Shown piece by piece: positions 36,936 to 46,457 of a DNA stretch of 64,000 bases. The position numbers and the translations under genes were made by a program. The notes below the pieces were generated by a model. It saw only the letters and a list, made by a program, of their open reading frames with translations, searched no databases and was not told the DNA's origin. Each line of letters opens with the position of its first letter. Position 1 is the first letter of the stretch. The DNA comes from Bacillus cereus ATCC 14579 (GTDB lineage Bacteria > Bacillota > Bacilli > Bacillales > Bacillaceae_G): assembly GCF_000007825.1 (NCBI RefSeq), contig NC_004722.1:3822501-3886500 (forward strand), given 5' to 3'.

Positions 36936-38321
36936 ATGGGAGTTGAATTAGCGCTATTACACGCTCTCTATGTTATTTGTTTACTCACTATTATTACCTT
37001 TTTTATTCTCCGGAAAGATACTACAATTATTTGTATCGATTTTATCTTTTTATTAACATTAACTGCTACAAGTTCTATCCCTCTTGCCGTTAGCGGCATT
37101 TTTCAAAGTTTTATTTACGCCATTACTGAGCTATTACCAACTATATTAATCATTTCTATTATTGTATCCATGAGCAATTTACTCGTTCATACCGGTATAA
37201 ATGATACGATGATTTCACCATTTACAAAGATGATCCGTACCCCTACCCTCGCCTACTGGATTATTGGCCTTTTGATGATGACAATTTCTTTCTTCTTTTG
37301 GCCTTCTCCCGCTGTCGCCTTAATGGGAGCTATTTTATTACCGGTTGCTGTACGCGTCGGTCTCCCCCCAATTGGAGTAGCAATTGCTATGAACTTATTC
37401 GGACACGGCATCGCCTTATCTGGCGACTTCGTTATTCAAGGTGCACCGAAATTAACTGCAGACGCGGCTGGTCTCCCTGTTTCCAGCGTCGTATCTGCAA
37501 GTGTTCCACTCGTTATCGTTATGGGCATTGTGACAACTTCCATCGCTTTTTTCTTCTTACGAAAAGAGTTTCATACAGGCTTATCTATACAAGAATCTAT
37601 CCCATCAACTGATTCTTCTAAAACGCTCACTTCATTATCTCCTCGCATAAAAAAATGGCTCGCTATATGTATTCCTATCGTATATATCATTGATATCCTT
37701 TGCATGATTCAATTTAAACTACAAGGAAGCGACGCAACTGCACTTATCGGCGGAACGACTGTTATTATGATTATCATCATTTCACTCATCGCCTACAAAG
37801 GTAATGGACTAAATAAAACAACCGATTATTTTATAGAAGGGCTCCAATTTGGCTTTAAAATCTTTGGTCCAGTTATTCCAATTGCTGCACTCTTTTATTT
37901 AGGAGATAGCGGCTTTGTGAAAATTATCGGAGACTATTTACCGAAAGGTTCACATGGAATCATTAACGACTTAGGGATTGCCTTATCTCAAACGGTCCCT
38001 TTAAACCAATACGTATCGGGGGGAACATTAACTATCGTTGGTGTCATAACAGGCTTAGATGGATCTGGTTTTTCCGGTATATCGCTTGCTGGTTCCATTG
38101 CAAACCTTTTCGGAACAGCTTTAGGTCATGGAACAGCTACATTAACAGCACTCGGGCAAATTGCAGCTATATGGACCGGGGGCGGGACGTTAATTCCTTG
38201 GGCACTTATTCCTGCTGCTGCGATTTGTAAAGTCGATCCATTTGAACTTGCACGCCGAAACTTTTTACCGGTTGTTATCGGTTTAATTGTCACCATGATC
38301 GTTGCGATGTTTACCCTATAA
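36936..38321 (+). CDS. Polytopic membrane protein, probable transporter
   Basis: A 461-residue, highly hydrophobic protein with roughly 11-12 predicted spans and a hydrophilic loop near residues 225-245. Repeated Gly/Pro-rich re-entrant-like segments (FGHGIALSGDFVIQGAPKL about 155-173, and ALGHGTATLTALGQ about 400) resemble each other and suggest an inverted-repeat transporter fold of the ion-transporter type. I cannot assign a substrate. The ATG at 36936 has AAAGGATG upstream; an earlier GTG (36927) is too close to it. A mother-cell-type promoter may lie upstream. Confidence 0.75.
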   Translation: MGVELALLHALYVICLLTIITFFILRKDTTIICIDFIFLLTLTATSSIPLAVSGIFQSFIYAITELLPTILIISIIVSMSNLLVHTGINDTMISPFTKMIRTPTLAYWIIGLLMMTISFFFWPSPAVALMGAILLPVAVRVGLPPIGVAIAMNLFGHGIALSGDFVIQGAPKLTADAAGLPVSSVVSASVPLVIVMGIVTTSIAFFFLRKEFHTGLSIQESIPSTDSSKTLTSLSPRIKKWLAICIPIVYIIDILCMIQFKLQGSDATALIGGTTVIMIIIISLIAYKGNGLNKTTDYFIEGLQFGFKIFGPVIPIAALFYLGDSGFVKIIGDYLPKGSHGIINDLGIALSQTVPLNQYVSGGTLTIVGVITGLDGSGFSGISLAGSIANLFGTALGHGTATLTALGQIAAIWTGGGTLIPWALIPAAAICKVDPFELARRNFLPVVIGLIVTMIVAMFTL

Positions 38322-38354
38322 CGTAAGCAAGTGTTCTCTTGCTTACGTTTTTTT
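38321..38354 (+). terminator. Terminator after the transporter-like gene
   Basis: An 11-bp perfect stem ACGTAAGCAAG / CTTGCTTACGT with a 6-nt loop and seven Ts, overlapping the stop codon. Confidence 0.92.
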
Positions 38355-38488
38355 CTTGTAAAATTCATCATGAATTATCAGTTTTCAAGAGGGATTCGTT
38401 ATTACTTAGCGAAATTATATTAGGAGAGTAATTTTTTCAAAACGTTTACGAGAAACAGATTACTGCAATTAGAAAAGGGGACATACCT

Positions 38489-38743
38489 ATGAATGAATTG
38501 ATTTTCGTCTTATTAATTTGTCCATTATTTATCTTTATCGTATCTGTTATTGGAACACGCAAAACGAAAACGTATTACGTAATGCCAATTGTAACGTTTG
38601 CTAGTTTTTTAATAATAGGTGTTATCGCCTTTACTCCAAAATTTTTCTTTTGGGTTGGCATGTACAGCATCTTCTCGTTTATCGTTTCTTATATGACGCT
38701 ATTGTTTGTGAAAGGATATGAGGTTGCTGAAAACGCTAAATAG
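38489..38743 (+). CDS. Small membrane protein, possibly DUF2651-like
   Basis: An 84-residue protein with three membrane spans (about 4-20, 32-48 and 53-75). The pattern of a short first helix, a positive KTKTYY segment and a central FFFWVGMYSIFSFIVSY resembles the YbeC-like DUF2651 family of Bacillus, but I am not certain. The ATG follows AAAAGGGG. The next feature starts 22 nt later on the same strand. Function unknown. Confidence 0.65.
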   Translation: MNELIFVLLICPLFIFIVSVIGTRKTKTYYVMPIVTFASFLIIGVIAFTPKFFFWVGMYSIFSFIVSYMTLLFVKGYEVAENAK

Positions 38744-38765
38744 TTGTTAACAAGGAGACAGCAAT

Positions 38766-39087
38766 ATGATTTTCTTTGATATTGATGGAACTTTACTTGA
38801 TTATGAGGCTGCTGAAAGAAATGGTATTATAGATTTTTTTCAAATATATATTTACTTCTAGTGAACTTGGTATATCGAAACCAGATCCTGAAATTTTTCA
38901 CAGAACCGTATTACAATCGAACCTTGAAATGAAAGATTGCTATTATATTGGCGATCGATTAGAGACTGATGCGATTAGTAGTACAGCAGCTGGGATGCAA
39001 GGGATATGGTTAAATCGAGATAACTCACAACTCAAGTACGATATTCCTACTATCTGTTCTTTACATGAAGTTTTAACAATAATATAA
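38766..39087 (+). pseudogene. HAD-family phosphatase remnant (internal deletion)
   Basis: The N-terminal piece from ATG 38766 carries HAD motif I (FFDIDGTLLDYEAAERNG) and stops at 38861. In another frame, from about 38845, the C-terminal piece reads FTSSELGISKPDPEIFH... YYIGDRLETDAISSTAAGM, i.e. motifs III and IV of a YjjG/YfnB-like HAD hydrolase, ending at 39087. Only about 105 codons remain of a family of about 220-230, so the cap and motif II are deleted and the halves are out of frame. It is clearly a decayed gene. Confidence 0.88.
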
Positions 39088-39120
39088 AAAACGACCGCGT
39101 TCCCCCGCGGTCGTTTTTTT
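39086..39120. terminator. Bidirectional terminator between the HAD remnant and pyrE
   Basis: A 9-bp GC-rich stem ACGACCGCG / CGCGGTCGT with a 6-nt loop, A6 before and T7 after. It ends the pyr operon on the minus strand and the islet on the plus strand. Confidence 0.93.
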
Positions 39121-39124
39121 CATG

Positions 39125-39757
39125 TTACGCTGTGATCCAAGCTTCGTTAGCTGGATTTTTACGCCACTCTTGTAATTTTTTCGTTTCAGCTTGTCCAATC
39201 ATACCTTTTTCTGCTGCAACTTCAGTTAATGCACTGTAATCACTTAAAGAATATGATGCTACGTTAGCTGCTTCTAGTTTTTCTTTTCCTGCTTCTAACT
39301 CATATGTGAAGATTGATACGATTCCTAATACTTCACATCCAGCTTCGCGAAGTGCTTCTACACATGTAATTGCACTACCGCCAGTTGAAATTAAGTCTTC
39401 TACTACTACGACTTTTTGACCTTTTTCAGCTTTTCCTTCGATTTGGTTCCCTTTACCGTGACCTTTTGCTTTACTACGTACGTAGCACATTGGTAAATCC
39501 ATACGATCGCTTACCCATGCAGCGTGCGCAATACCAGCAGTTGCTGTTCCTGCAATAATTTCTACAGTTGGGAAGTGCTCTTTAATTAACTCTTCTAATC
39601 CAGCTGCAATCGCTTGACGTACTTTTGGATAAGATAAAGTTAAACGGTTATCACAATAAATTGGTGATTTCATACCTGAAGACCAAGTGAATGGATCATT
39701 CGGTTGTAAAAATACTGCTCCAATTTCTAATAAATGCGATGCGATTTCTTTTTTCAT
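39125..39757 (-). CDS. pyrE: Orotate phosphoribosyltransferase
   Basis: Joins orotate and PRPP to form OMP. The 210-residue protein starts KKEIASHLLEIGAVFLQP and has the PRPP-binding motif VVVVEDLISTGGSA near residue 116. The ATG at 39757 overlaps the pyrF stop by four bases, so an upstream in-frame start inside pyrF is rejected. Last gene of the pyr operon. Confidence 0.97.
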   Translation of the reverse strand: MKKEIASHLLEIGAVFLQPNDPFTWSSGMKSPIYCDNRLTLSYPKVRQAIAAGLEELIKEHFPTVEIIAGTATAGIAHAAWVSDRMDLPMCYVRSKAKGHGKGNQIEGKAEKGQKVVVVEDLISTGGSAITCVEALREAGCEVLGIVSIFTYELEAGKEKLEAANVASYSLSDYSALTEVAAEKGMIGQAETKKLQEWRKNPANEAWITA

Positions 39758-40470
39758 ACTGTTACACCTTCCCACTGTTGTTTTACTGTTTTATACGCTT
39801 CAAGCGGATTTTCTGCTTTTGTAATACTACGTCCAACTACGATGTAGCTTGAGCCAAGTTCCCTCGCACGTTTCGGTGTTGCTACGCGCACTTGGTCATT
39901 TACATCATCGCTTGCAAGACGAATCCCCGGTGTTACTGTTACAAATTCATTTCCGCATACTTCACGTAATTTTGGAACTTCAAGTGTTGAACAAACAACG
40001 CCATCAAGTCCACTTTCTTTCGTTAATTTTGCATAATGAGCAACCGCTTCTTCTAACGTTTTCTCAATGCCGATCTCTTTTTTCATCATAGCTTCCGAAG
40101 TGCTTGTTAGTTGTGTAACTGCAATACAAATCGGTCTCTCTTTTCCTTCTTGCTTACCTTCCTCTAATCCCTCAATCGCAGCTTTCATCATGCTGCTTCC
40201 CCCAGCAGCATGAACATTTACCATATCAACATCTAGACTAGCTAGGCTACGCATAGCGCTTTTTACTGTATTCGGAATATCATGAAGTTTTAAATCTAAG
40301 AAGATCTTATGTCCCTTTTCTTTTAAGTACGTAATAATCGCAGGGCCTTCTTTGTAAAATAACTCCATACCTACTTTGACAAATAACTCTTCCCCTTCAA
40401 AGTGGTGTAAGAATTGTTCTACTTCTTGTTTCCCTGGAAAATCTAGTGCAACGATTAACGACTGTGACAT
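39754..40470 (-). CDS. pyrF: Orotidine 5'-phosphate decarboxylase
   Basis: Final step of UMP synthesis. The 238-residue TIM barrel has the catalytic Asp-Lys-Asp motif in FLDLKLHDIPNTV near residue 60 and the phosphate-binding VVGRSIT near the C-terminus. The ATG at 40470 lies inside the end of pyrD (16-nt overlap) with an AAGGAG site in pyrD coding sequence. Confidence 0.97.
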   Translation of the reverse strand: MSQSLIVALDFPGKQEVEQFLHHFEGEELFVKVGMELFYKEGPAIITYLKEKGHKIFLDLKLHDIPNTVKSAMRSLASLDVDMVNVHAAGGSSMMKAAIEGLEEGKQEGKERPICIAVTQLTSTSEAMMKKEIGIEKTLEEAVAHYAKLTKESGLDGVVCSTLEVPKLREVCGNEFVTVTPGIRLASDDVNDQVRVATPKRARELGSSYIVVGRSITKAENPLEAYKTVKQQWEGVTV

Positions 40471-41384
40471 GTTTGCTTCCAGCTCCTTCCTTGACATTCC
40501 GAAATGTGATCAAATCCTAATTCATCTAATAATGCTGGTAACTCTTCAATAATTGTCGGACATACGAACGGATCGATAAAGTTCGCTGTACCTACTGCAA
40601 CTGCGCTTGCGCCAGCATAGAAGAATTCAATTACATCTTCAGCTGTTTCAATACCACCCATTCCGATAATTGGAATGTTAACCGCTTGGCTTACTTCATG
40701 TACCATGCGAATTGCTACTGGCTTAATCGCAGGACCTGATAATCCGCCTGTACGGTTTGCTAAAATTGGTTTAGCTGTTTTTAAATCTAGACGCATACCA
40801 AGCAATGTATTAATCATCGTTAAACCATCTGCACCTGCATTTTCAATCGCTTTTGCAATTTCTACTATGTTTGCCACGTTCGGTGACAATTTCACGTATA
40901 CAGGTACTTCAGAAACCTCTTTTACTCGCTTCGTTAAATCAGCAGCAATTTCAGGATTTGTACCAAAGGCGATACCACCTGTTTTTACGTTCGGACAAGA
41001 AATGTTTAATTCTAGTGCATGGACATTAGGCGCTTTAGAAATTTCCTTCGCAACCGCTACGTAATCCTCAGCTTGTGAGCCTGCAACGTTTGCAATAATT
41101 GGAAGGTCAAATTGTTCTAACCATGGTAATTCCGAATTCATTACTTTGTCTAATCCCGGGTTTTGAAGTCCGATTGCATTTAGCATGCCCCCTGGTGTTT
41201 CAGCAACACGAGGCGTTGGATTTCCATAACGTGGTTGTTCTGTCGTCGCTTTAATCATGATTGATCCTAGTACACTTAAATCGTAAAACTGTGCATATTC
41301 ACGACCAAACCCAAAGCATCCAGATGCCGGTATAATTGGATTTTTTAATGATAATCCTGGTAATTCAACTTGCAATCTGTTCAT
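40455..41384 (-). CDS. pyrD: Dihydroorotate dehydrogenase B, catalytic subunit PyrD
   Basis: FMN subunit of the NAD-dependent class 1B enzyme oxidising dihydroorotate to orotate. The 309-residue protein has the class 1 catalytic Cys in LELNISCPNVK near residue 130, NTLLGMRLD near residue 193 and the FMN phosphate site GMGGIETAEDV. It partners PyrK, whose gene overlaps by four bases upstream. The presence of pyrK confirms class 1B. Confidence 0.97.
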   Translation of the reverse strand: MNRLQVELPGLSLKNPIIPASGCFGFGREYAQFYDLSVLGSIMIKATTEQPRYGNPTPRVAETPGGMLNAIGLQNPGLDKVMNSELPWLEQFDLPIIANVAGSQAEDYVAVAKEISKAPNVHALELNISCPNVKTGGIAFGTNPEIAADLTKRVKEVSEVPVYVKLSPNVANIVEIAKAIENAGADGLTMINTLLGMRLDLKTAKPILANRTGGLSGPAIKPVAIRMVHEVSQAVNIPIIGMGGIETAEDVIEFFYAGASAVAVGTANFIDPFVCPTIIEELPALLDELGFDHISECQGRSWKQTCHSR

Positions 41385-42160
41385 AGTACAACCTCCCCGA
41401 TTGGAAATACTGGTCCGTCGCTACACACCTTCTTGTAAGAATGTCCACTTGGATCTTCTTGTAAGTGGCATACACATGCGAAACAAGCTCCAATACCACA
41501 GCCCATACGTTCTTCTAATGAAATATAGGCTTTTTTCTCTTTGTAACGTCCTTCTAATGCACGAAGCATCGCTAGCGGACCACATGAATAAAGAATATCA
41601 AAGTCAATTCCGTAATTATCAATTACATCTGTGACAAATCCTTTTGTACCGTGTGTACCGTCTACTGTCGCAACGTACGTATCACCAAGTTCTGCAAATT
41701 TTTCTTCATAGAAAACTACATCTTTCGTTTGAAAGCCTAAGATGTGAATAACACGTACACCTTTTGCAACGAGGCGCTGTGATAATTCATAAAGTGGTGG
41801 TACACCAATTCCCCCACCTACTAGTAAAGCTGTTTGACCAGCTTCTGCTTCTTCTACAGGAAAACCGTGTCCTAATGGTCCTAGTACATCTACCATTTCA
41901 CCTTGTTTTCTAGTTGCTAATGTTTTTGTCCCTTGTCCTTCGGCACGATATAGCATTGTAAATTCGTTCTTCTCTTGATCTACATTACAAATACTAATTG
42001 GGCGGCGCAGAAGGGGCGCAATGCCCTCTGCTACCTTAATGTGTACAAACTGCCCTGGTTCGTTCATTTGCTGTACTAACGTTCCTTGAAGCACTAATTC
42101 GTAAATATTTTTTGCGATTTCTTTTTGGTTAACGACGATCATATTTTGCTTTTGCATCAT
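41381..42160 (-). CDS. pyrK: Dihydroorotate dehydrogenase B, electron transfer subunit PyrK
   Basis: FAD and [2Fe-2S] subunit passing electrons from PyrD to NAD. The 259-residue protein has the FAD-binding RRPISICN near residue 53, the NAD site LLVGGGIGVPPLYE near residue 110 and the C-terminal cluster Cys residues in MGCGIGACFACVCH. Its ends overlap both neighbours by four bases (coupled translation). Confidence 0.97.
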   Translation of the reverse strand: MMQKQNMIVVNQKEIAKNIYELVLQGTLVQQMNEPGQFVHIKVAEGIAPLLRRPISICNVDQEKNEFTMLYRAEGQGTKTLATRKQGEMVDVLGPLGHGFPVEEAEAGQTALLVGGGIGVPPLYELSQRLVAKGVRVIHILGFQTKDVVFYEEKFAELGDTYVATVDGTHGTKGFVTDVIDNYGIDFDILYSCGPLAMLRALEGRYKEKKAYISLEERMGCGIGACFACVCHLQEDPSGHSYKKVCSDGPVFPIGEVVL

Positions 42161-45100
42161 GCATGTACCACCTCGTGACGCTTTGTTTGCGTAATTTCTT
42201 TCATTGAATGAGCTGAGAATGTCATAGATTCTAATACTCGTAAGATTGCTCTTGTTGTATCAAGTGATGTTAAGCAAGCCACACCATTTTCTACTGATTC
42301 ACGGCGAATGCGGAAACCATCACGCGCTGGTTGTTTACCTTTTGTTAATGTGTTAATTACAAACTGTGCTTTTCCTTGACGGATAATATCTAGTAAGTTG
42401 TAGTCTTCAGAATCAATTTTGTTTACAACTTGTACTGGGATATTTTGCTCTTCTAATGATTGTGCTGTTCCAGCTGTTGCTAATAAGTTATAGCCGATTT
42501 CGTGGAAACGTTTTGCAATTTCCATCGCCTCTTCTTTATCTTTATCCGCTACAGTAATGATTACTGAGCCGTGCGTTGGTATGTTAATTCCAGAAGCAAC
42601 TAATCCTTTATATAATGCTTTTTCAAGCGTTAAGTCTTTACCCATTACTTCCCCTGTTGATTTCATTTCAGGTCCTAATGTTGTATCAACTGAGCGTAGT
42701 TTCGCGAATGAGAATACCGGAGCTTTTACATATACTTCTTTCTCTTCTGGGTGATAGCCAGTTCCGTATCCTTGCTCTACTAGGTCTTGCCCTAAAATAA
42801 CTTTCGTTGCAACATTCGCCATCGGTACGCCTGTAATTTTACTTAAGAACGGTACTGTACGGCTTGCACGTGGATTTACTTCAATTACGTACACTTGATC
42901 TTTGAATACTACAAACTGGATATTTAGTAATCCAACAATGTTTAATCCTTTTCCAAGTGCAATTGTATGTTCAATGATTTGTTCTTTTAGTTTTTCAGAT
43001 AAACTTTGTGGTGGATATACTCCAATTGAGTCACCAGAGTGAACTCCAGCGCGTTCAATATGTTCCATAATACCTGGAATGAATACATTCTCACCATCGG
43101 AAATTGCATCTACTTCAATTTCTTTACCAACCATGTAACGGTCGATTAATACTGGGTGATCTGCATGAACTTTAACTGCATTTTTCATGTAGTGCAGTAG
43201 TTCTTCTTGACGATATACGATTTCCATCGCACGTCCACCTAGTACGTAAGATGGTCTTACTAATACTGGGTAACCAATTTCTTCTGCGATTGCTACCGCT
43301 TGTTCTACAGTCGTTGCTGTTTTACCAACTGGTTGCGGGATGCCAAGTTTTGTTAAAGCAGCTTCGAATTTATCACGATCTTCTGCACGGTCTAAGTCTT
43401 CAAGTGATGTTCCTAAAATTTTCACACCGTGTTCTTCTAGTTTCGCTGCTAAGTTAATTGCCGTTTGTCCACCGAACTGAACGATAACACCTTCTGGTTT
43501 TTCTAAATCGATAATATGCATTACATCTTCAATCGTTAATGGTTCAAAGTATAATTTGTCAGAAATACTGAAGTCTGTTGAAACTGTTTCTGGGTTGTTG
43601 TTAATGATAATTGCTTCATATCCAGCTTCTTTAATTGCCCATACTGAGTGAACTGTTGCGTAATCAAACTCAACACCTTGACCAATACGGATCGGACCAG
43701 ATCCTAGAACTACTACACTCTTACGATCTGTTACAATCGATTCATTTTCGTCCGCATATGTGCTGTAGTAATATGGCGTTGCAGATTCAAACTCTGCCGC
43801 ACAAGTATCTACCATTTTGAATACTGGCATCATATTATTTTCTTTACGCATATCGTAAATTTCGCGCTCCGTTTTGTTCCAAGCTGCTGCAATGTAGTGA
43901 TCGCTGAAGCCCATTTCTTTTGCAGTTTGTAGTACTTCCATATTTCCTACATTCGCTTTTACTTCACGTTCCATATTTACGATGTTTTCAACTTTTTGTA
44001 AGAAGAAGAAGTCCATTTCACACCATTCATTGATTTCTTCTTTCGTTACACCTTGGCGAATTGCTTCTGCTACAATAAACAGTCGTTCATCATCCGCTTT
44101 AATGATACGTTTTTTCATCGTTTCTTTATCAAGTTCTTTTAAGTGGTCTAATTCTAAGTGATAAATGCCAAGCTCTAAAGAACGAACTGCTTTTAGTAAT
44201 GATTCTTCTAAGTTACGTCCGATTGACATAACTTCACCAGTTGCTTTCATTTGTGTTCCAAGCGTTCTGTTCGCTGATTCAAACTTATCAAACGGCCAAC
44301 GTGGAATTTTTGAAACAACATAGTCTAACGCTGGCTCGAAGCAAGCGTAAGTTTTTTGTGTTACTGGGTTTACGATTTCATCTAACGTTAAGCCGACTGC
44401 AATTTTTGCTGCTAATTTCGCAATTGGATATCCAGTTGCTTTAGATGCTAGTGCAGATGAACGACTTACACGTGGATTTACTTCGATTACATAGTATTGG
44501 AAGCTATATGGATCTAGTGCAAGCTGAACGTTACATCCACCTTCAATTCCTAGTGCACGAATAATTCGTAATGACGTGTTACGTAACATTTGGTATTCAC
44601 GGTCGCTTAGCGTTTGGCTCGGTGCTACAACGATTGAATCACCTGTATGAACACCAACTGGATCGATATTTTCCATGTTACACACTACAATCGCGTTATC
44701 ATTTGAATCACGCATTACTTCGTATTCAATTTCTTTACAGCCAGCAATACTTTTCTCTAATAAACATTGTGTTACTGGGCTATGTTTTAAACCACTTGTT
44801 ACGATTTCAATTAGCTCTTCTTCGTTATGACAAATTCCGCCGCCCGTTCCTCCTAATGTGAACGCTGGTCGAACGATTACTGGGTAACCAATTTCGTTTA
44901 CAAATCCATATGCTTCATCAAGGTTATGAATAATTTCACTTGGTGGTGTTGGTTCATTTAAATCTTGCATTAATGTACGGAATAAATCACGATCTTCCGC
45001 TTGCTCGATTGCTGATAATTTTGTTCCTAAAATTTCAACTCCGCACTCGTCAAGTACGCCTGATTTTGCAAGTTCAACAGCCATGTTTAAACCTGTTTGA

Positions 45101-45375
45101 CCACCTAATGTTGGTAGGATTGCATCAGGACGTTCTTTACGAATAATACGGCTTACGAATTCTAATGTTAATGGCTCGATGTATACTTTATCTGCTGTTG
45201 CAGTATCCGTCATAATTGTTGCTGGGTTAGAGTTAACAAGGATTACTTTGTAACCTTCCTCTTTAAGAGATTGACAAGCTTGTGTACCAGAGTAGTCAAA
45301 CTCCGCTGCTTGCCCAATTACAATTGGTCCTGATCCGATTACTAAAATTGTGTTAATGTCTAGGCGTTTTGGCAT
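42157..45375 (-). CDS. carB: Carbamoyl-phosphate synthase, large subunit
   Basis: Makes carbamoyl phosphate from bicarbonate, ATP and ammonia delivered by CarA. The 1072-residue protein has two homologous ATP-grasp halves, each with the N-terminal GSGPI/RIGQ motif (about residues 13 and 560) and a V(L/I)VRP motif, then an MGS-like allosteric domain (last ~140 residues). It is the pyrimidine-specific paralogue by its place in the pyr operon. It overlaps carA by 16 nt and pyrK by 4 nt. Confidence 0.97.
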   Translation of the reverse strand: MPKRLDINTILVIGSGPIVIGQAAEFDYSGTQACQSLKEEGYKVILVNSNPATIMTDTATADKVYIEPLTLEFVSRIIRKERPDAILPTLGGQTGLNMAVELAKSGVLDECGVEILGTKLSAIEQAEDRDLFRTLMQDLNEPTPPSEIIHNLDEAYGFVNEIGYPVIVRPAFTLGGTGGGICHNEEELIEIVTSGLKHSPVTQCLLEKSIAGCKEIEYEVMRDSNDNAIVVCNMENIDPVGVHTGDSIVVAPSQTLSDREYQMLRNTSLRIIRALGIEGGCNVQLALDPYSFQYYVIEVNPRVSRSSALASKATGYPIAKLAAKIAVGLTLDEIVNPVTQKTYACFEPALDYVVSKIPRWPFDKFESANRTLGTQMKATGEVMSIGRNLEESLLKAVRSLELGIYHLELDHLKELDKETMKKRIIKADDERLFIVAEAIRQGVTKEEINEWCEMDFFFLQKVENIVNMEREVKANVGNMEVLQTAKEMGFSDHYIAAAWNKTEREIYDMRKENNMMPVFKMVDTCAAEFESATPYYYSTYADENESIVTDRKSVVVLGSGPIRIGQGVEFDYATVHSVWAIKEAGYEAIIINNNPETVSTDFSISDKLYFEPLTIEDVMHIIDLEKPEGVIVQFGGQTAINLAAKLEEHGVKILGTSLEDLDRAEDRDKFEAALTKLGIPQPVGKTATTVEQAVAIAEEIGYPVLVRPSYVLGGRAMEIVYRQEELLHYMKNAVKVHADHPVLIDRYMVGKEIEVDAISDGENVFIPGIMEHIERAGVHSGDSIGVYPPQSLSEKLKEQIIEHTIALGKGLNIVGLLNIQFVVFKDQVYVIEVNPRASRTVPFLSKITGVPMANVATKVILGQDLVEQGYGTGYHPEEKEVYVKAPVFSFAKLRSVDTTLGPEMKSTGEVMGKDLTLEKALYKGLVASGINIPTHGSVIITVADKDKEEAMEIAKRFHEIGYNLLATAGTAQSLEEQNIPVQVVNKIDSEDYNLLDIIRQGKAQFVINTLTKGKQPARDGFRIRRESVENGVACLTSLDTTRAILRVLESMTFSAHSMKEITQTKRHEVVHA

Positions 45376-46457
45376 AACTCTTCCCCTTCTTTCTTGAAGT
45401 TTTCAATCATTGTTAAGAAATCTTCGAATAAATCATTTGCATCTTCTGGTCCCGCTGAAGCTTCTGGATGGTATTGTACTGTAAATGCCGGGAACTTCTT
45501 ATGACGAAGACCTTCTACCGTTCCATCGTTTAAAGCAACATGTGTAATTTCAAGATCTGTATTTTCAACTGATTCTTCTTCTACTGCGTATCCGTGGTTT
45601 TGAGATGTAATTGCTACTTTTCCAGTTGCAAGATTTTTTACTGGATGGTTTAAACCACGGTGACCAAATTTCAACTTACTTGTATTTGCACCTGATGCTA
45701 GAGCGAACAATTGATGTCCTAGGCAAATTCCGAATAAAGGAACTTTACCGATAATGTCTTTTAACATTTCAATTGCTTCTGGTACATCTTTCGGATCTCC
45801 AGGTCCATTACTTAACATAATTCCATCTGGGCTAAGGCGTAAAATTTCTTCCGCTGTTGTGTTGTAAGGAACTACAATTACATCACAGTCACGCTTATTT
45901 AATTCTCGTAAAATACCATGTTTCATACCGAAGTCTACTAGTACAACTCGGTGACCACGACCTGGGCTTGGGTATGGATCTTTCGTTGATACGCGTTTTA
46001 CATGATCTGTAAATACTGTCGCTTTTAATTGGCTTACAATGTACTCTACATCTGCATCCATGTTACAAAGGCGTCCACGTAATGTACCGTATTGACGAAT
46101 TTTTCTCGTTAATTTTCTCGTATCAATCCCTGCTAATCCTGGGATATTTCTTTCTTTCAAGTAATCATTTAACGAAATTTCATTACGGAAGTTTGATGGG
46201 TGATTACAAATTTCGTTTACGATTAAACCATTTACAGATGGGTGAATGGATTCAAAATCGTCACGGTTAATGCCGTAGTTTCCGATTAATGGGTACGTGA
46301 ATGTTACGATTTGACCGCAATATGATGGATCAGATAATGTTTCTTGATATCCAGTCATTCCTGTTGTAAATACAACCTCACCTGACTTTTCGATTTCGCC
46401 TCCGAAACCTGTTCCAATTAATACTGTTCCATCTTCTAAGATAAGTTGTCTTTTCAT
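45360..46457 (-). CDS. carA: Carbamoyl-phosphate synthase, small (glutaminase) subunit
   Basis: Releases ammonia from glutamine for CarB. The 365-residue protein has the N-terminal CPSase domain and a class I glutamine amidotransferase domain with the nucleophile Cys in FGICLGHQLFALA near residue 244 and the His/Glu pair in VQYHPEASAGP near residue 330. The ATG at 46457 overlaps the pyrC stop; the longer upstream frame is rejected. Confidence 0.97.
   Translation of the reverse strand: MKRQLILEDGTVLIGTGFGGEIEKSGEVVFTTGMTGYQETLSDPSYCGQIVTFTYPLIGNYGINRDDFESIHPSVNGLIVNEICNHPSNFRNEISLNDYLKERNIPGLAGIDTRKLTRKIRQYGTLRGRLCNMDADVEYIVSQLKATVFTDHVKRVSTKDPYPSPGRGHRVVLVDFGMKHGILRELNKRDCDVIVVPYNTTAEEILRLSPDGIMLSNGPGDPKDVPEAIEMLKDIIGKVPLFGICLGHQLFALASGANTSKLKFGHRGLNHPVKNLATGKVAITSQNHGYAVEEESVENTDLEITHVALNDGTVEGLRHKKFPAFTVQYHPEASAGPEDANDLFEDFLTMIENFKKEGEELCQNA

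Noticed and set aside
42557..45146. Many plus-strand open frames opposite carB
   Set aside because: They lie antisense to an intact, well-recognised gene, lack ribosome sites and have the Leu/His/Arg-rich composition of reverse-strand shadows.
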